Of a DNA stretch of 64,000 bases, positions 1 through 8,822 are shown one piece after another (position 1 is the first letter of the stretch; each line of letters opens with the position of its first letter). The position numbers were made by a program, and so were the translations under genes. Source of the stretch: Chloroflexi bacterium HGW-Chloroflexi-6 (lineage in GTDB: Bacteria; Chloroflexota; Anaerolineae; Anaerolineales; Villigracilaceae); assembly GCA_002840685.1 (NCBI GenBank), contig PHBU01000005.1, positions 186,001-250,000 of the forward strand, read 5' to 3'. Below the pieces are notes generated by a model. That model saw only the letters and a program-made list of their open reading frames with translations. It did not search any database and had not been told where the DNA came from.

Positions 1-84
1 CCGCGCCCATTTTTCGTTAAGATAAATAATGCACGCAGTACAACCTGCTGGATAACCCACAAAACGGTATCAGGAGAAAAAACC

Positions 85-1059
85 ATGAAGGCGATCATCT
101 ACGAAAATTACGGGGCCCCCGATGTTCTTCAACTCAAAGATATTGAAAAGCCCACACCAAAAGACAATGAAGTCCTGGTAAAAATTCATGCAGCATCCAT
201 CAATGCGGCGGATTGGCACTTGCTGACTGCCGACATTTTCCTGGTGCGCCTGATGACGGGATTACTCAAACCCAAATACAACATCCTCGGCGCAGACATC
301 GCCGGACGGGTTGAAGCAATTGGGGCAAACGTTACCCAATTCAGACCGGGCGACGATGTTTTTGGGGATATTTTTGGCAGCGGGGCGGGCGGTTTGGCCG
401 AATATGCTGCCGTTTCTGAACATGCGCTGGCGCTGAAACCATCCAACCTGACCTTTGAACAGGCCGCCGCCGTACCGCTGGCGGCTGTCACCGCGCTACA
501 GGGCCTGCGCGACCTGGGGCAGATTAAGGCGGGTCAAAAAGTTTTGATCAACGGCGCGTCAGGAGGGGTTGGCACATTCGCGGTGCAGATCGCCAAAGCG
601 TTCGGAGCCGAAGTCACCGCCGTTTGCAGTGCGCGCAATCTGGAAATGGCGCGCTCGCTCGGGGCCGACCACGTTATCGACTACACCAAACAAGATTTCA
701 CCCACACCGGACAGCAATACGACCTGATCCTGGCTGCCAACGGCTATCACCCAATTCGGGCCTACCAGCGCTCCCTGACGCCCACCGGCATCTATATCAT
801 GGCCGGAGGCAAACCATCCCAAATGTTCGAAGCCCTGCTGCTGGGGCCTTTCCTGTCAAAAAAGGGAGGCCGGCAACTGCTGGCTTTATCGGCCAAGGCC
901 AAACAAGAAGATTTGCTGGTGGTCAGGGGATTGCTTGAAAGCGGGAAAGTTGTCTCTGTGATCGATAAACGCTACCCATTAAGCGAAGCTCCCGAAGCGC
1001 TGCGCTATCTGGGAGCGGGACATGCGCGTGGCAAGGTTATCATTACGGTTATCGAATAA
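85..1059 (+). CDS. Zinc-less MDR family NAD(P)-dependent oxidoreductase (quinone reductase-like), copy 1
   Basis: 324 aa medium-chain dehydrogenase/reductase. The N-terminal GroES-like half runs to about residue 120 and the Rossmann half carries the glycine motif GASGGVG near residues 157-163, typical for NADPH binding in the quinone oxidoreductase branch. The cysteine cluster of zinc alcohol dehydrogenases is absent, so it is a zinc-less member. The start has AGGAG 8-9 bases upstream. It is visibly related to the genes at 2376 and 3392 (shared MKAIIYxxYGxPDVLQLK opening and IDYTxxDF segment), so the three are paralogues. Family members reduce quinones or activated enones; the substrate here cannot be told. 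The next gene follows after 14 bases. Confidence 0.88.
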   Translation: MKAIIYENYGAPDVLQLKDIEKPTPKDNEVLVKIHAASINAADWHLLTADIFLVRLMTGLLKPKYNILGADIAGRVEAIGANVTQFRPGDDVFGDIFGSGAGGLAEYAAVSEHALALKPSNLTFEQAAAVPLAAVTALQGLRDLGQIKAGQKVLINGASGGVGTFAVQIAKAFGAEVTAVCSARNLEMARSLGADHVIDYTKQDFTHTGQQYDLILAANGYHPIRAYQRSLTPTGIYIMAGGKPSQMFEALLLGPFLSKKGGRQLLALSAKAKQEDLLVVRGLLESGKVVSVIDKRYPLSEAPEALRYLGAGHARGKVIITVIE

Positions 1060-1073
1060 AGGAGCAACCAACA

Positions 1074-1442
1074 ATGGATACCAGGATAATCCTTTCGGCG
1101 CTGTGGATTGTGGTCATGCTGATCTACCTGCTGGGCGATGTGCTGAGAATCTTTAGCGGCGATTATCAAGCAGGGGAAATGGGCCAGCAACTCGTCAAAT
1201 TTACCCAAGCGCATTGGCTGATGATCGCGATCCTGATGGTGACCCCGATCGTAATGATTTTCCTGACCCTGGTACTCCCCCATCCGGTCAGCCGCTGGAG
1301 CAACATCAGCGTTGCCGGTTTCTTTCTGTTATTCAACCTGGTTGGCCTGCCCACCTATCCATCACTATATGACAAGTTTCTGCTGCTTGTCAGCATTGTC
1401 TTCAATGCCATGTCCATCTGGTACGCCTGGAGTTGGATCTAA
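1074..1442 (+). CDS. Small four-helix membrane protein, DUF6326-like
   Basis: 122 aa, almost entirely hydrophobic. Four membrane segments are apparent at about residues 5-27, 45-66, 75-95 and 99-120, with a short polar loop after the first (GDYQAGEMGQQ). It resembles small integral membrane proteins of the DUF6326 type, recognised from the LLGDVLRIFSGDY-like opening. AAAGGAG lies just before the ATG and the gene follows the MDR gene by 14 bases, so they are probably cotranscribed. An intrinsic terminator follows. Function unknown. Confidence 0.75.
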   Translation: MDTRIILSALWIVVMLIYLLGDVLRIFSGDYQAGEMGQQLVKFTQAHWLMIAILMVTPIVMIFLTLVLPHPVSRWSNISVAGFFLLFNLVGLPTYPSLYDKFLLLVSIVFNAMSIWYAWSWI

Positions 1443-1465
1443 AAATCGCCAGTTCCAAATCTGTA

Positions 1466-1500
1466 AAAGCGGTCGTTCATTTACGACCGTTTTTTATTTT
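1466..1500 (+). terminator. Intrinsic terminator after the first MDR/membrane protein pair
   Basis: The arms AAAGCGGTCGT and ACGACCGTTTT form a stem with a 6-base loop, followed by a T-rich run (TTTTTTATTTT). It lies 24 bases after the stop codon of the small membrane protein. Confidence 0.85.
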
Positions 1501-1573
1501 AACGATTTCGCCCGGGCGGTTACAAGATCACCCAGAATTGCAGGGAATTCTTTGTCTTATATGTAAAGTACTC

Positions 1574-1602
1574 TTGACATTATGTATGATTTGATTTACT
1601 AT
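1574..1602 (+). promoter_or_regulatory. Sigma70-type promoter for the membrane protein/Xre pair
   Basis: TTGACA at 1574-1579 and TACTAT at 1597-1602 are separated by 17 bases, in an AT-rich gap between a terminator and the next gene. The start codon is about 50 bases downstream, with AAAGGAG before it. Confidence 0.75.
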
Positions 1603-1604
1603 AT

Positions 1605-1620
1605 GTATATCAATATATAC
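1605..1620. promoter_or_regulatory. Palindrome overlapping the transcription start, candidate operator of the Xre protein
   Basis: GTATAT-CAAT-ATATAC is an inverted repeat directly after the -10 box. That is a classic repressor position, and the operon it precedes encodes a Cro/CI-type HTH protein. Autoregulation is inferred. Confidence 0.5.
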
Positions 1621-1654
1621 TAAAAGTAAACAAATACAGACAAAGGAGTAAAAC

Positions 1655-2107
1655 ATGTCTTATCAGGAAAAAAATATCACGGTATCACTTACCAGCCACC
1701 TTTTGATCGTCGGATATTACTTGATGGTCTGGCTGCCAATGTTCCAGGCAGGTGAACTGGCCGCAAACCGCCTCTACAGTCTGTGGACGGTTGTTATCCT
1801 GGCAACCATCCTGGTCAACATCATCGCCAGCATTCTTACCAACATCCTGCTAACCATTGTCGAGGCCATCAAAGCTCAAAAATATGAGGAACCACAATTT
1901 ATCGCCGACGAACGCGACCAGTTGATCGAGTTAAAAGGCGTGCGCGCCTCTTACATCACTTTTTCTGTCGGTGTCTTGATTTCCGTGCTGGTTTTTACAT
2001 TTGGCCAACCCGCGCTGGTCATGATCAGCATGATCGTTTTCTTCGCACTTGCCGCAGAAATCATCGGCGATATTTTCCAGATTTACCTTTACCGAAAGGG
2101 GTTCTAG
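1655..2107 (+). CDS. Four-helix membrane protein paired with an Xre regulator
   Basis: 150 aa with membrane segments near residues 9-30, 42-72, 97-115 and 118-145 and a charged cytosolic loop ([17 protein letters not shown]) in the middle. It lies directly before a small Xre HTH gene (1 base gap). Membrane proteins of this size paired with a Cro/CI HTH are widespread in bacteria and resemble DUF2178-type proteins, but the family assignment is tentative. It may act as a membrane partner or sensor for the regulator. AAAGGAG precedes the ATG. Confidence 0.7.
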   Translation: MSYQEKNITVSLTSHLLIVGYYLMVWLPMFQAGELAANRLYSLWTVVILATILVNIIASILTNILLTIVEAIKAQKYEEPQFIADERDQLIELKGVRASYITFSVGVLISVLVFTFGQPALVMISMIVFFALAAEIIGDIFQIYLYRKGF

Positions 2108-2108
2108 C

Positions 2109-2333
2109 ATGGAAAAGCGCCAGGTTAGAAACAACATTCGGAAATTACGTTTTCACCACGATGAAATAACCCAGGAGCAATTGGCCGCAAAAGTAGGCGT
2201 GACACGCCAGACGATCATCGCCATCGAAGGCGGGAAATACGCACCATCCCTGGAACTGGCTTTTCGAATTGCCCTGGTCTTTGGCGTTCCCCTTGAAGAA
2301 GTCTTCACTTACACGGTTGAAGATACCCAATAA
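2109..2333 (+). CDS. Small Xre/Cro-CI family HTH transcriptional regulator
   Basis: 74 aa. The helix-turn-helix spans about residues 17-40 ([20 protein letters not shown]) followed by the usual [19 protein letters not shown] helix; there is no other domain. An in-frame upstream ATG at 2049 would add 20 residues but lies inside the preceding gene; the ATG at 2109 follows AAAGGGG and fits the family start. Such small regulators commonly repress their own operon, and a palindrome sits at 1605-1620. It is followed by two more MDR genes that it may also control (inferred). Confidence 0.88.
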   Translation: MEKRQVRNNIRKLRFHHDEITQEQLAAKVGVTRQTIIAIEGGKYAPSLELAFRIALVFGVPLEEVFTYTVEDTQ

Positions 2334-2375
2334 AACAAAATTTACCTGCTTTAGCGGCAGGCTTGGAGAAAAAAA

Positions 2376-3371
2376 ATGAAAGCAATCATCTGTACCCAAT
2401 ACGGCGGACCCGAAGTCCTGCAACTCAAAGAAGTAGCAAAACCCACACCAAAAGATAAAGAAGTGCTGGTACGTGTCCGCGCTACTTCCGTCAATTACGG
2501 CGACTTGATCGCGCGCAACTTTAAAGATGTCACCCCTCAAGAATTCAACATGCCCTGGCTCCTCTGGCTCCTCGCCAAAGCGGCTTTTGGTTTCCGCAAC
2601 CCGAACGTAACCATTTTGGGAAGTGAATTTGCCGGGGAAGTGGAAGCGGTCGGCAAAGAAGTAACCTCCTTCAAGAAAGGCGACCAGGTTTTTGGGCACA
2701 TCGGCCAGAACATGGGCGCCTACGCTGAATATTTCTGCATGCCAGAAAATGGTCCGATCGCCATCAAACCAGCCAACATCACCGATGAGGAGGCCGCCGT
2801 CGTGCCTTACGGGGCCATCATGGCCCTGCCGCTGCTGAAAAGGGCCAATATCCGGTCCGGGCAAAAGGTGCTGATCGTGGGCGCATCCGGCTCGATCGGT
2901 TCGGCCGCGCTACAAATTGCCAAACACCTGGGCGCGCAAGTAACCGGTGTCTGCGGCACCCAGCGCGTGGATTTTGTCAAATCGCTCGGCGCGGACAAGG
3001 TCATTGATTACACCCGCGAAGATTTCACGAAAACCACCGAAACCTACGATCTGATCCTGGATGTACTGGGAAAAAGCTCGTTTGCCAGGGTCCAGAACAT
3101 GCTCAAGCCAACCGGGATTCTTCTTTTCGCCAGCTTCAAAACGAGACATCTCCTGGACATGCTGCGGACCTCCCGTTCGACCGGAAAAAAAGTCATTTGC
3201 GCCATTGCACCGGGGAGCCAGGAAGATCTGCTGGCGGTCAAGGCGCTGATCGAGGCCGGGAAGATCAAAGCGATCATTGACGGGCGCTTCCCACTGGCGC
3301 AAACTGCTGAAGCCCATCGCTACGTTGAAACCGGGCACAAAAAAGGATACGTGGCCATTAGTGTGGCGTGA
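2376..3371 (+). CDS. Zinc-less MDR family NAD(P)-dependent oxidoreductase, copy 2
   Basis: 331 aa with the same architecture as copy 1: a GroES-like N-terminal half, then a Rossmann half with GASGSIG near residue 170 and [14 protein letters not shown] downstream. No catalytic or structural zinc cysteines. TTGGAGAAAAAAA precedes the ATG. It starts 42 bases after the Xre gene and runs into copy 3 with 20 bases between coding regions, so all are probably one transcript. Likely a quinone/enone reductase; substrate unknown. Confidence 0.88.
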   Translation: MKAIICTQYGGPEVLQLKEVAKPTPKDKEVLVRVRATSVNYGDLIARNFKDVTPQEFNMPWLLWLLAKAAFGFRNPNVTILGSEFAGEVEAVGKEVTSFKKGDQVFGHIGQNMGAYAEYFCMPENGPIAIKPANITDEEAAVVPYGAIMALPLLKRANIRSGQKVLIVGASGSIGSAALQIAKHLGAQVTGVCGTQRVDFVKSLGADKVIDYTREDFTKTTETYDLILDVLGKSSFARVQNMLKPTGILLFASFKTRHLLDMLRTSRSTGKKVICAIAPGSQEDLLAVKALIEAGKIKAIIDGRFPLAQTAEAHRYVETGHKKGYVAISVA

Positions 3372-3391
3372 ACCAGGAAAGGGTTAGAAAA

Positions 3392-4315
3392 ATGAAAGCT
3401 GTTGTTTATACCCAATACGGCAGTCCGGATGTTCTGCAACTCAAGGATATCAAAAAGCCAACCCCAAAACACAATGAAGTACTGGTCAAAATTCATGCGA
3501 CAACAGTAACCATTGGCGATACGATCATGCGCAGCCTGAAAATCCCAGGCCCGGTCTGGCAACAATTTTTAGCGCGAATCTATCTCGGTCTGGGAAAGCC
3601 CAAAAGAACCATCCTGGGGATGGAACTGGCCGGGGAGATCGAATCAATTGGCAGGGATGTCAGGCGATTTAAGGTTGGAGATCAAGTTTTTGCATCGACC
3701 TTTGGGGTAAATTTTGGCGGGCATGCCGAATATAAATGTCTGCCTGAAAACGGGGTGCTGGCGATCAAGCCAGCCAATATCAGCTACGAGGAAGCCGCCG
3801 CTGCTCCGGGGGCGGGGATGACAGCCTTGAGTTGTCTCAAAAAGGGAAATATCCAGAACGGACAAAAAGTTCTGATCTATGGCGCTTCTGGAGCGGTCGG
3901 CACTTTTGCGGTACAGCTTGCAAGTCGCTATTTTGGGGCAGATGTGACCGCGGTATGCAGCGCTAAAAATCTGGAATTGGTAAAATCTCTGGGGGCCGCT
4001 CAGGTGATGGATTACACCCGCGAGGATTTTAAACTAAGCGCTGAAACCTATGATGTTATCTTTGACGCGGTGGGCAAACTTTCAGCTTCACAAGCCAAAA
4101 AGGCTCTTAAGAAAACGGGAATCTATCTCAACGTTCATACTTCATCAGATGGTGCCGACAAGGTTGAAAACCTGATCTTGATCAAAGAGCTTATCGAAGC
4201 CGGAAAGATAAAACCGGTCATTGACCGGCGCTACCCCCTGGAACAGATAGCCGAGGCGCACCGCTATGTTGAGCAAGGGCACAAGAAGGGAAATGTGGCC
4301 GTTACTGTAGCATGA
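3392..4315 (+). CDS. Zinc-less MDR family NAD(P)-dependent oxidoreductase, copy 3
   Basis: 307 aa, the shortest of the three paralogues. GASGAVG marks the NADPH site near residue 155, followed by [15 protein letters not shown] start at the ATG at 3392 because AGGAAAGG lies 9 bases upstream and the protein then opens [18 protein letters not shown] exactly like its paralogues; a GTG at 3368 overlapping the previous stop codon would add 8 residues. Zinc ligands are absent. Function as for the family. Confidence 0.87.
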   Translation: MKAVVYTQYGSPDVLQLKDIKKPTPKHNEVLVKIHATTVTIGDTIMRSLKIPGPVWQQFLARIYLGLGKPKRTILGMELAGEIESIGRDVRRFKVGDQVFASTFGVNFGGHAEYKCLPENGVLAIKPANISYEEAAAAPGAGMTALSCLKKGNIQNGQKVLIYGASGAVGTFAVQLASRYFGADVTAVCSAKNLELVKSLGAAQVMDYTREDFKLSAETYDVIFDAVGKLSASQAKKALKKTGIYLNVHTSSDGADKVENLILIKELIEAGKIKPVIDRRYPLEQIAEAHRYVEQGHKKGNVAVTVA

Positions 4316-4453
4316 AATAGGCATAGCACTGCACTTCCCGCCTGGGAGCCTGGTTATATGTCGATTTTGCGCTTGGGGTTTTGCACAGAATACAAAGCAA
4401 AGACACATTGATGGCTTATAAAAGCCTTGCCCAGGTTCTATACCCGTCCCGGT

Positions 4454-4527
4454 TACAAATTGCGATTTTTAAGAGCATGAACGCGCAATATCGTGCTGCG
4501 CATTTGTAAACACGGGCATTATATAAA
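4454..4527. repeat. Dispersed intergenic repeat, copy A
   Basis: This stretch is strongly similar to 25514-25588. Shared blocks are ACAAATTGCG, AAGAGCA, GAACGCGCAAT and TGCTGCGCATTTGT, then GGGCA-TATA. The opening ACAAATTGCG and the CGCATTTGT block form an imperfect inverted repeat. Copy A lies in the gap between two convergent genes and touches the 3' end of the hydrolase gene, so it is unlikely to be just a promoter. Confidence 0.6.
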
Positions 4528-5265
4528 ACCATCCCCCAACCGCAAAGACTCAAGCAGCATGTGGCTGGCCGTCAGGCGAATTTCAGGATGCGCGTGGGCA
4601 AAAGTGCGCAGGCGCGGCCAGTGCGGGCCTAGGGCGGTGGCAATCAGCCAGTCGGGGGCTATGTTGCGCTCGATATCCACCCCGGCGTCGCCAACGTGGA
4701 AGTGCCAGCCAGTTGAAGTTCGGATGGCCACCCCGCAGCTGCCTTGCGAATGCCCGTGTAACGGCACCAGCCACATCTCAGGGTCGAAGGGCAGGCGGAT
4801 GGCGTTGAAGTCGTACCACTGCTCGTCGGTCGAGTCATACAAAGCCCATTCTTTCACCATGGCGATGTTGCGGCGGATATAGGCCAACTCCTTGAACTGG
4901 CGCGGCCCGTGGATAAAGGCTTCATACTCGCGCCGATGCACGTGGACGGTGGCCCAGGGGAAATCGGGCAGGCCGCCGCAATGGTCGAAGTGCATGTGCG
5001 TCAGGATGATATGGCGAATATCCTCAGGTTTATATCCCAGCCGCTTGACCTGGTTGAACGCCGCTTCCTGCGGGTTGAATGGCATATCTGTGATAAGGCG
5101 AAAAAATTGCGTAAACCAGGTGGGACGGGCATAATCGTCCAGGCCGAGGCCGGTATCGATAAGAACCAGTCCCTGTCCGGTTTCAACCAGCAGACAAAGC
5201 GTGCCAGTTTTCATATCCCCCAAACGCGAGTTACAGGTAAAGCAGTTGAGCAAGTGAATGGTCAT
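4519..5265 (-). CDS. Metallo-beta-lactamase-fold hydrolase, lactonase-like
   Basis: 248 aa. The metal-binding signature HMHFDHCGG (HxHxDH) is present, with a later HGHSQG histidine and GDAGVD aspartate, as in dinuclear zinc hydrolases of the AHL-lactonase/glyoxalase II group. The opening IHLLNCFTCNSRLGDMKTG resembles quorum-quenching lactonase-like members, but the substrate is unproven. The chosen ATG at 5265 starts MTIHLL; the frame is open 21 codons further but no ribosome site supports that. A TATACT box lies only 6 bases before this ATG, which would give an almost leaderless transcript. Monocistronic. Confidence 0.8.
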   Translation of the reverse strand: MTIHLLNCFTCNSRLGDMKTGTLCLLVETGQGLVLIDTGLGLDDYARPTWFTQFFRLITDMPFNPQEAAFNQVKRLGYKPEDIRHIILTHMHFDHCGGLPDFPWATVHVHRREYEAFIHGPRQFKELAYIRRNIAMVKEWALYDSTDEQWYDFNAIRLPFDPEMWLVPLHGHSQGSCGVAIRTSTGWHFHVGDAGVDIERNIAPDWLIATALGPHWPRLRTFAHAHPEIRLTASHMLLESLRLGDGFI

Positions 5266-5271
5266 AAAACC

Positions 5272-5277
5272 AGTATA
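5272..5277 (-). promoter_or_regulatory. Possible -10 box of the hydrolase gene
   Basis: TATACT on the minus strand lies 6 bases from the start codon. There is no convincing -35 hexamer at the right distance, so this is weak. Confidence 0.3.
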
Positions 5278-5391
5278 CACAAGATCGGCACTGCTGCCAT
5301 AAATATCGAGTACTCCACTCTTCGGCATCGCCGGAGAGTGAAAAACCCCGGCTACCCTTACAAAGCCGCCTAAAGGCGATTTTCAAGTAAA

Positions 5392-5418
5392 AAAAGCCGG
5401 CGCATACGCGCCGGCTTG
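5392..5418 (-). terminator. Intrinsic terminator of the pdhABC operon
   Basis: Perfect 10-bp stem AAGCCGGCGC/GCGCCGGCTT with a 4-base loop. On the minus strand a T run follows. It is 31 bases after the pdhC stop. Confidence 0.9.
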
Positions 5419-5448
5419 AACATTAAACCTTCAACTTTCCAACAAAAA

Positions 5449-6726
5449 CTAAACCAGCATTCGCACCGGTTCCTCGAGATACTTGGCCAGGGCTTGCATG
5501 AACTGCGCTGCTTCGGCGCCGTCGCTGACGCGGTGATCGACCGAGATAGTGGCCTTCATGCGCCAACCAGGCACAACCTGTCCACCGGAGACGACCGGCA
5601 CTTCGCGGGCGGAGCTGATCGCCAGGATGGCGGCTTCGGGCGGGTTAATGATCGCGATGAAGTCTTCAACATCGTACATGCCCAGGTTGGATGTAGAGAA
5701 GGTCGAGCCGTCGACATCTTCGGGCTTGACCTTGCCATCGCGGGCGCGAGCAGCCATGGTTTTGACTTCGCTCGAGATCTGGCGCAAAGGCTTCTGGTCG
5801 GTATCCTTGACCACAACCGTCATCAAGCCACCCGGAACGGTAACCGCAACACCAACGTTGACGCCTCCCTTGCGGATGATCTTGTCGCCGTTAAGGGTCG
5901 CATTCAGATTGGGGAATTCGCGCAGGGATAGCGCTACCGCTTTCAGGATGAAATCGTTGACCGAGAGCTTTTCGCCATCCGGCAGGTAGCTGTTGAGCTG
6001 CTTGCGCAAGTCCATCAGCGCTTCCATCTTGTATTCGTGCGTAACGTAAAAGTGCGGGATGGTGGTTTTGGATTCAACCAGACGGCGTCCGATGGCCTGG
6101 CGCAGTTTGGTGGTCTGGACGGTTTCATCGGCGGCAGAGAAAGTGCCGGGTGCGGAGCGCGTTTCTGGGGTGGTTGAACGTTGAACGTTGGGCGTTGAAC
6201 CTGCCAAGGCGGCATCGATATCGCGGCGCACGATGCGACCGCCGGGGCCGGTACCAACCACCGCACCCAGATCAACGCCCTTGTCGCGGGCAACTTTCCG
6301 AGCCAGGGGAGATGCTTTCAAATCCGACGAAGCGCCAGAGGCGGGGGAGGCAGGCTCGGGCGTCGTTGCAGCCGCCGAAGCAGGAGCAGGTTCAGGGGCG
6401 GAGGCGACCGCAGGAGAAGCCGCGGGCTGGGAACCAGCCTCGGTCTTCGGTTCAGCGTTCTTGGCCGACGCGCCTTCCACTTTTTCCCCGGCGGCGCCAA
6501 CCACCGCAATCGGGTCATTGACCGGAACGCTGGTGCCGGGGTCTACCAGGTGCTGCAAAACCACACCGCTCACGGCAGATTCAACCTCGACGGTGGCCTT
6601 GTCGGTTTCGATCTCGGCCAGCACATCGCCTTTGTTGATGGCTTCACCGACATTTTTGACCCAGCGCACGAGCACGCCTTCGGCCATGTCAAAACCAAGC
6701 TTGGGCATATTGATAATTTCAGCCAT
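5449..6726 (-). CDS. pdhC: Dihydrolipoamide acetyltransferase, E2 component of pyruvate dehydrogenase
   Basis: 425 aa. The lipoyl domain spans residues 1-78 with lipoylation site K43 in ETDKA. A long Ala/Pro/Glu-rich linker follows, then a peripheral subunit-binding domain (SPLARKVARDKGVDLG, GTGPGGRIVRRDI) and the catalytic domain ending in DHRVSDGA, the HxxxDG active-site motif. It transfers the acetyl group from lipoate to CoA in the cytosolic complex. Its start overlaps the pdhB stop by one base, indicating translational coupling. There is a single lipoyl domain. No E3 (lpd) gene is in the window. It could in principle serve a related 2-oxo acid, but the PDH-type E1 partners favour pyruvate. 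Confidence 0.93.
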   Translation of the reverse strand: MAEIINMPKLGFDMAEGVLVRWVKNVGEAINKGDVLAEIETDKATVEVESAVSGVVLQHLVDPGTSVPVNDPIAVVGAAGEKVEGASAKNAEPKTEAGSQPAASPAVASAPEPAPASAAATTPEPASPASGASSDLKASPLARKVARDKGVDLGAVVGTGPGGRIVRRDIDAALAGSTPNVQRSTTPETRSAPGTFSAADETVQTTKLRQAIGRRLVESKTTIPHFYVTHEYKMEALMDLRKQLNSYLPDGEKLSVNDFILKAVALSLREFPNLNATLNGDKIIRKGGVNVGVAVTVPGGLMTVVVKDTDQKPLRQISSEVKTMAARARDGKVKPEDVDGSTFSTSNLGMYDVEDFIAIINPPEAAILAISSAREVPVVSGGQVVPGWRMKATISVDHRVSDGAEAAQFMQALAKYLEEPVRMLV

Positions 6727-7700
6727 TATTTCATAACCTCCTTGACCGCCGCCACAATGTCTGAGACTTGCGGCAGGGCAGCCTGTTCGAGGGTGCGGTT
6801 ATAGGGCAGCGGGACTTCTTTTTGGGCTACGCGAATCACGGGCGCATCGGCATAGTCGAAGGCTTCCTCGTAGATCCGGCTGACGATTTCTGCGCCAACA
6901 CCGTAGGACTTCCAGCCTTCTTCGACCACCACCGCGCGGTTGGTTTTCTTGAACGATTCGATCACCGGCTCCATATCGAGCGGGCGCAGGGTGCGCAAAT
7001 CTACCACTTCGACTTCGACGCCCTGTTTGGCAAGTTCTTCAGCGGCTTTCATCGAAAGTTCGAGGCCTTTGCAATAGGTGACAATGGTCACATCCTTCCC
7101 GGGGCGCTGAACGGTCGATTTGCCGATCGGAATGAGATATTCGCCATCCGGCACTTCGCCGCGCACCTGGTACATGGTGGCGTGCTCGATGAAGAGCACC
7201 GGGTCGTTGGAGCGGATGGCGCTCTTCAGCAGGCCCTTGGCATCGGCCGGGGTTCCGGGGCTGACCACGACCAGGCCGGGGAAGTGCGCGAAGATCGCAT
7301 CCGGCGTCTGGGAGTGGGTCGCGCCAAGCTGGCGTCCACCACCGCCCACCGCGCGGATAACCATCGGCACTTCGAACTGCCCGCCGAACATATAGCGCAG
7401 TTTGGGGGCCTGGTTGATGATGTAATCCATCGCCGAAAAAGCAAAGTTGATGGTCATCAACTCAGCGATCGGGCGCTGACCGACCATGGCCGCGCCAATT
7501 GCGCCGCCAATGATGGCATTCTCGGCGATCGGCGTGTCTTTGACGCGCTCCGGGCCGTATTTATCATAAAAACCTTTGGTAACGGCGTAGGTACCGCCCC
7601 AGACGCCGACTTCCTCGCCAAGGATAAAAACAGCGGGGTCGCGGTCCATTTCTTCCATCAAAGCTTGCGAGATCGCCTCGCGCATCGTAATTCTAGCCAT
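6726..7700 (-). CDS. pdhB: Pyruvate dehydrogenase E1 beta subunit
   Basis: 324 aa, the normal length for the beta chain of heterotetrameric E1. It has the MREAISQAL opening, GEEVGVWGG, the FINFAFSAMDYI-like segment (here INFAFSAMDYI), GATHSQTPDAIF and the C-terminal transketolase domain with TIVTYCKG and VVVEEGWKSYG. With PdhA it decarboxylates pyruvate using thiamine diphosphate. It is downstream of pdhA across a 105-base gap holding a palindromic repeat, and overlaps pdhC by one base. Confidence 0.94.
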   Translation of the reverse strand: MARITMREAISQALMEEMDRDPAVFILGEEVGVWGGTYAVTKGFYDKYGPERVKDTPIAENAIIGGAIGAAMVGQRPIAELMTINFAFSAMDYIINQAPKLRYMFGGQFEVPMVIRAVGGGGRQLGATHSQTPDAIFAHFPGLVVVSPGTPADAKGLLKSAIRSNDPVLFIEHATMYQVRGEVPDGEYLIPIGKSTVQRPGKDVTIVTYCKGLELSMKAAEELAKQGVEVEVVDLRTLRPLDMEPVIESFKKTNRAVVVEEGWKSYGVGAEIVSRIYEEAFDYADAPVIRVAQKEVPLPYNRTLEQAALPQVSDIVAAVKEVMK

Positions 7701-7719
7701 AATTATTTCCTCGGTATTA

Positions 7720-7805
7720 TGTCATTGCGAGGGCGCTCTTTGCCCGAAGCATTCTCCTGCTAAATGGAGATTGCTTCGCCGCAAAATCAGCGGCTCGCAA
7801 TGACA
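7720..7805. repeat. Palindromic intergenic repeat element between pdhA and pdhB
   Basis: The ends are perfect inverted repeats TGTCATTGCGAG (7720-7731) and CTCGCAATGACA (7794-7805). Inside are the partly complementary blocks GAAGCATTCTCC and GGAGATTGCTTC. This TCATTGCGAG...CTCGCAATGA architecture is a recurrent dispersed palindrome in several bacterial phyla. It directly abuts the pdhA stop codon, so the pdh message would carry a large hairpin here. Confidence 0.8.
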
Positions 7806-8762
7806 TTATGCTGCGTAAATGTCTTTGAATAATTCTTCCATGCCCGGTTCGGGGCTGGCTTCGGCAAACTCAACCGCCTTGTTGGTCTCCTCGTCGGCCT
7901 TGGCATCGATTTTATCTAATGCGGCTTCGGTGGCGATCTTTTTCTTGATCAAATAAGCCCGGAAAATACCGATCGGATCATTCTCCTGCCATTTTTTGAC
8001 TTCTTCCTGGGCGCGATAACGTTCCGGGTCGCCCATCGAGTGACCACGGAAACGATAGGTATCGATTTCCAGCAAATAGGGCTGGCTGTTTTCACGCACA
8101 TACTTGATTGCTTCCTGTGCCGCCGCATAAACCTTGGTCACATCCATGCCATCGACCTGACCATTTTTCATGCCATAGCCCTCGGCTTTTTGGCGAATTT
8201 CGGTCACAGCCGAGGCGCGTTCGACCGTCGTGCCCATGCCATACTGGTTGTTTTCACAAACCCACAGCACGCGCAGCCCCCAGGTTTTGGCCAAGTTCAA
8301 AGCCTCGTGGAAGTAGCCGATATTGGTTGCACCATCACCAAACATACAAATGGTAACGTTGTCGTTCCCGGCATACTGGTCCCCCAGGGCAAAGCCCGAG
8401 GCGATCGGCAGGTGTCCACCGACAATGGCGTGCCCGCCCCACATATTTTTGGAGGTATCGGCCATGTGCATCGACCCGCCCTTGCCCTTCGACATGCCGG
8501 TGATCTTGCCCAACAGTTCCGCCATAACCTCGTTGGCGGAAATGCCGCAGTTCAGCGCCACGCCGTGGTCACGATATGCGGTGATCACACGGTCACGCGG
8601 TTCGCGGGCTGCGATCAGGCCAGTTGAAACGGCTTCCTGGCCAATATACAGGTGCATGAACCCGCCGATCTTGCCGGCCTGGTACAGTTCAGCGCCGCGT
8701 TCCTCCACGCGGCGAATAAGCACCATTTCATGATACATTTGCAACAATTTCTCTTTATCCAT
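7806..8762 (-). CDS. pdhA: Pyruvate dehydrogenase E1 alpha subunit
   Basis: 318 aa. The thiamine diphosphate motif GDG...NN is clear (MFGDGATNIGYFHEA to VCENNQYGM), preceded by RDHG and GKGGSMHM, and followed by YRFRGHSMGDP, the phosphorylation-loop region conserved in PDH E1 alpha. It is first gene of the pdhA-pdhB-pdhC operon and runs divergently from the NAD synthesis genes. It is slightly short at the N-terminus, as in other bacterial alpha chains. Confidence 0.94.
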   Translation of the reverse strand: MDKEKLLQMYHEMVLIRRVEERGAELYQAGKIGGFMHLYIGQEAVSTGLIAAREPRDRVITAYRDHGVALNCGISANEVMAELLGKITGMSKGKGGSMHMADTSKNMWGGHAIVGGHLPIASGFALGDQYAGNDNVTICMFGDGATNIGYFHEALNLAKTWGLRVLWVCENNQYGMGTTVERASAVTEIRQKAEGYGMKNGQVDGMDVTKVYAAAQEAIKYVRENSQPYLLEIDTYRFRGHSMGDPERYRAQEEVKKWQENDPIGIFRAYLIKKKIATEAALDKIDAKADEETNKAVEFAEASPEPGMEELFKDIYAA

Positions 8763-8822
8763 AACGCTCTCCGATGGGAAATCCGGGCAATTTCATCCGG
8801 TTATTTAGCAATCAACGCAAAG

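Noticed and set aside
1-84. Possible 3' end of a gene at the left edge
   Set aside because: The 84 bases hold stop codons in all plus-strand frames close to the first gene and no family match; it is treated as a leader region.
2145-2864. 239-codon minus-strand ORF opposite the Xre and second MDR genes
   Set aside because: It spans two genes and a gap on the other strand without any recognised domain.
6768-7763. 331-codon plus-strand ORF opposite pdhB
   Set aside because: It is antisense to a well-conserved E1 beta gene and has no recognisable domain; long antisense frames are common in GC-moderate coding DNA.
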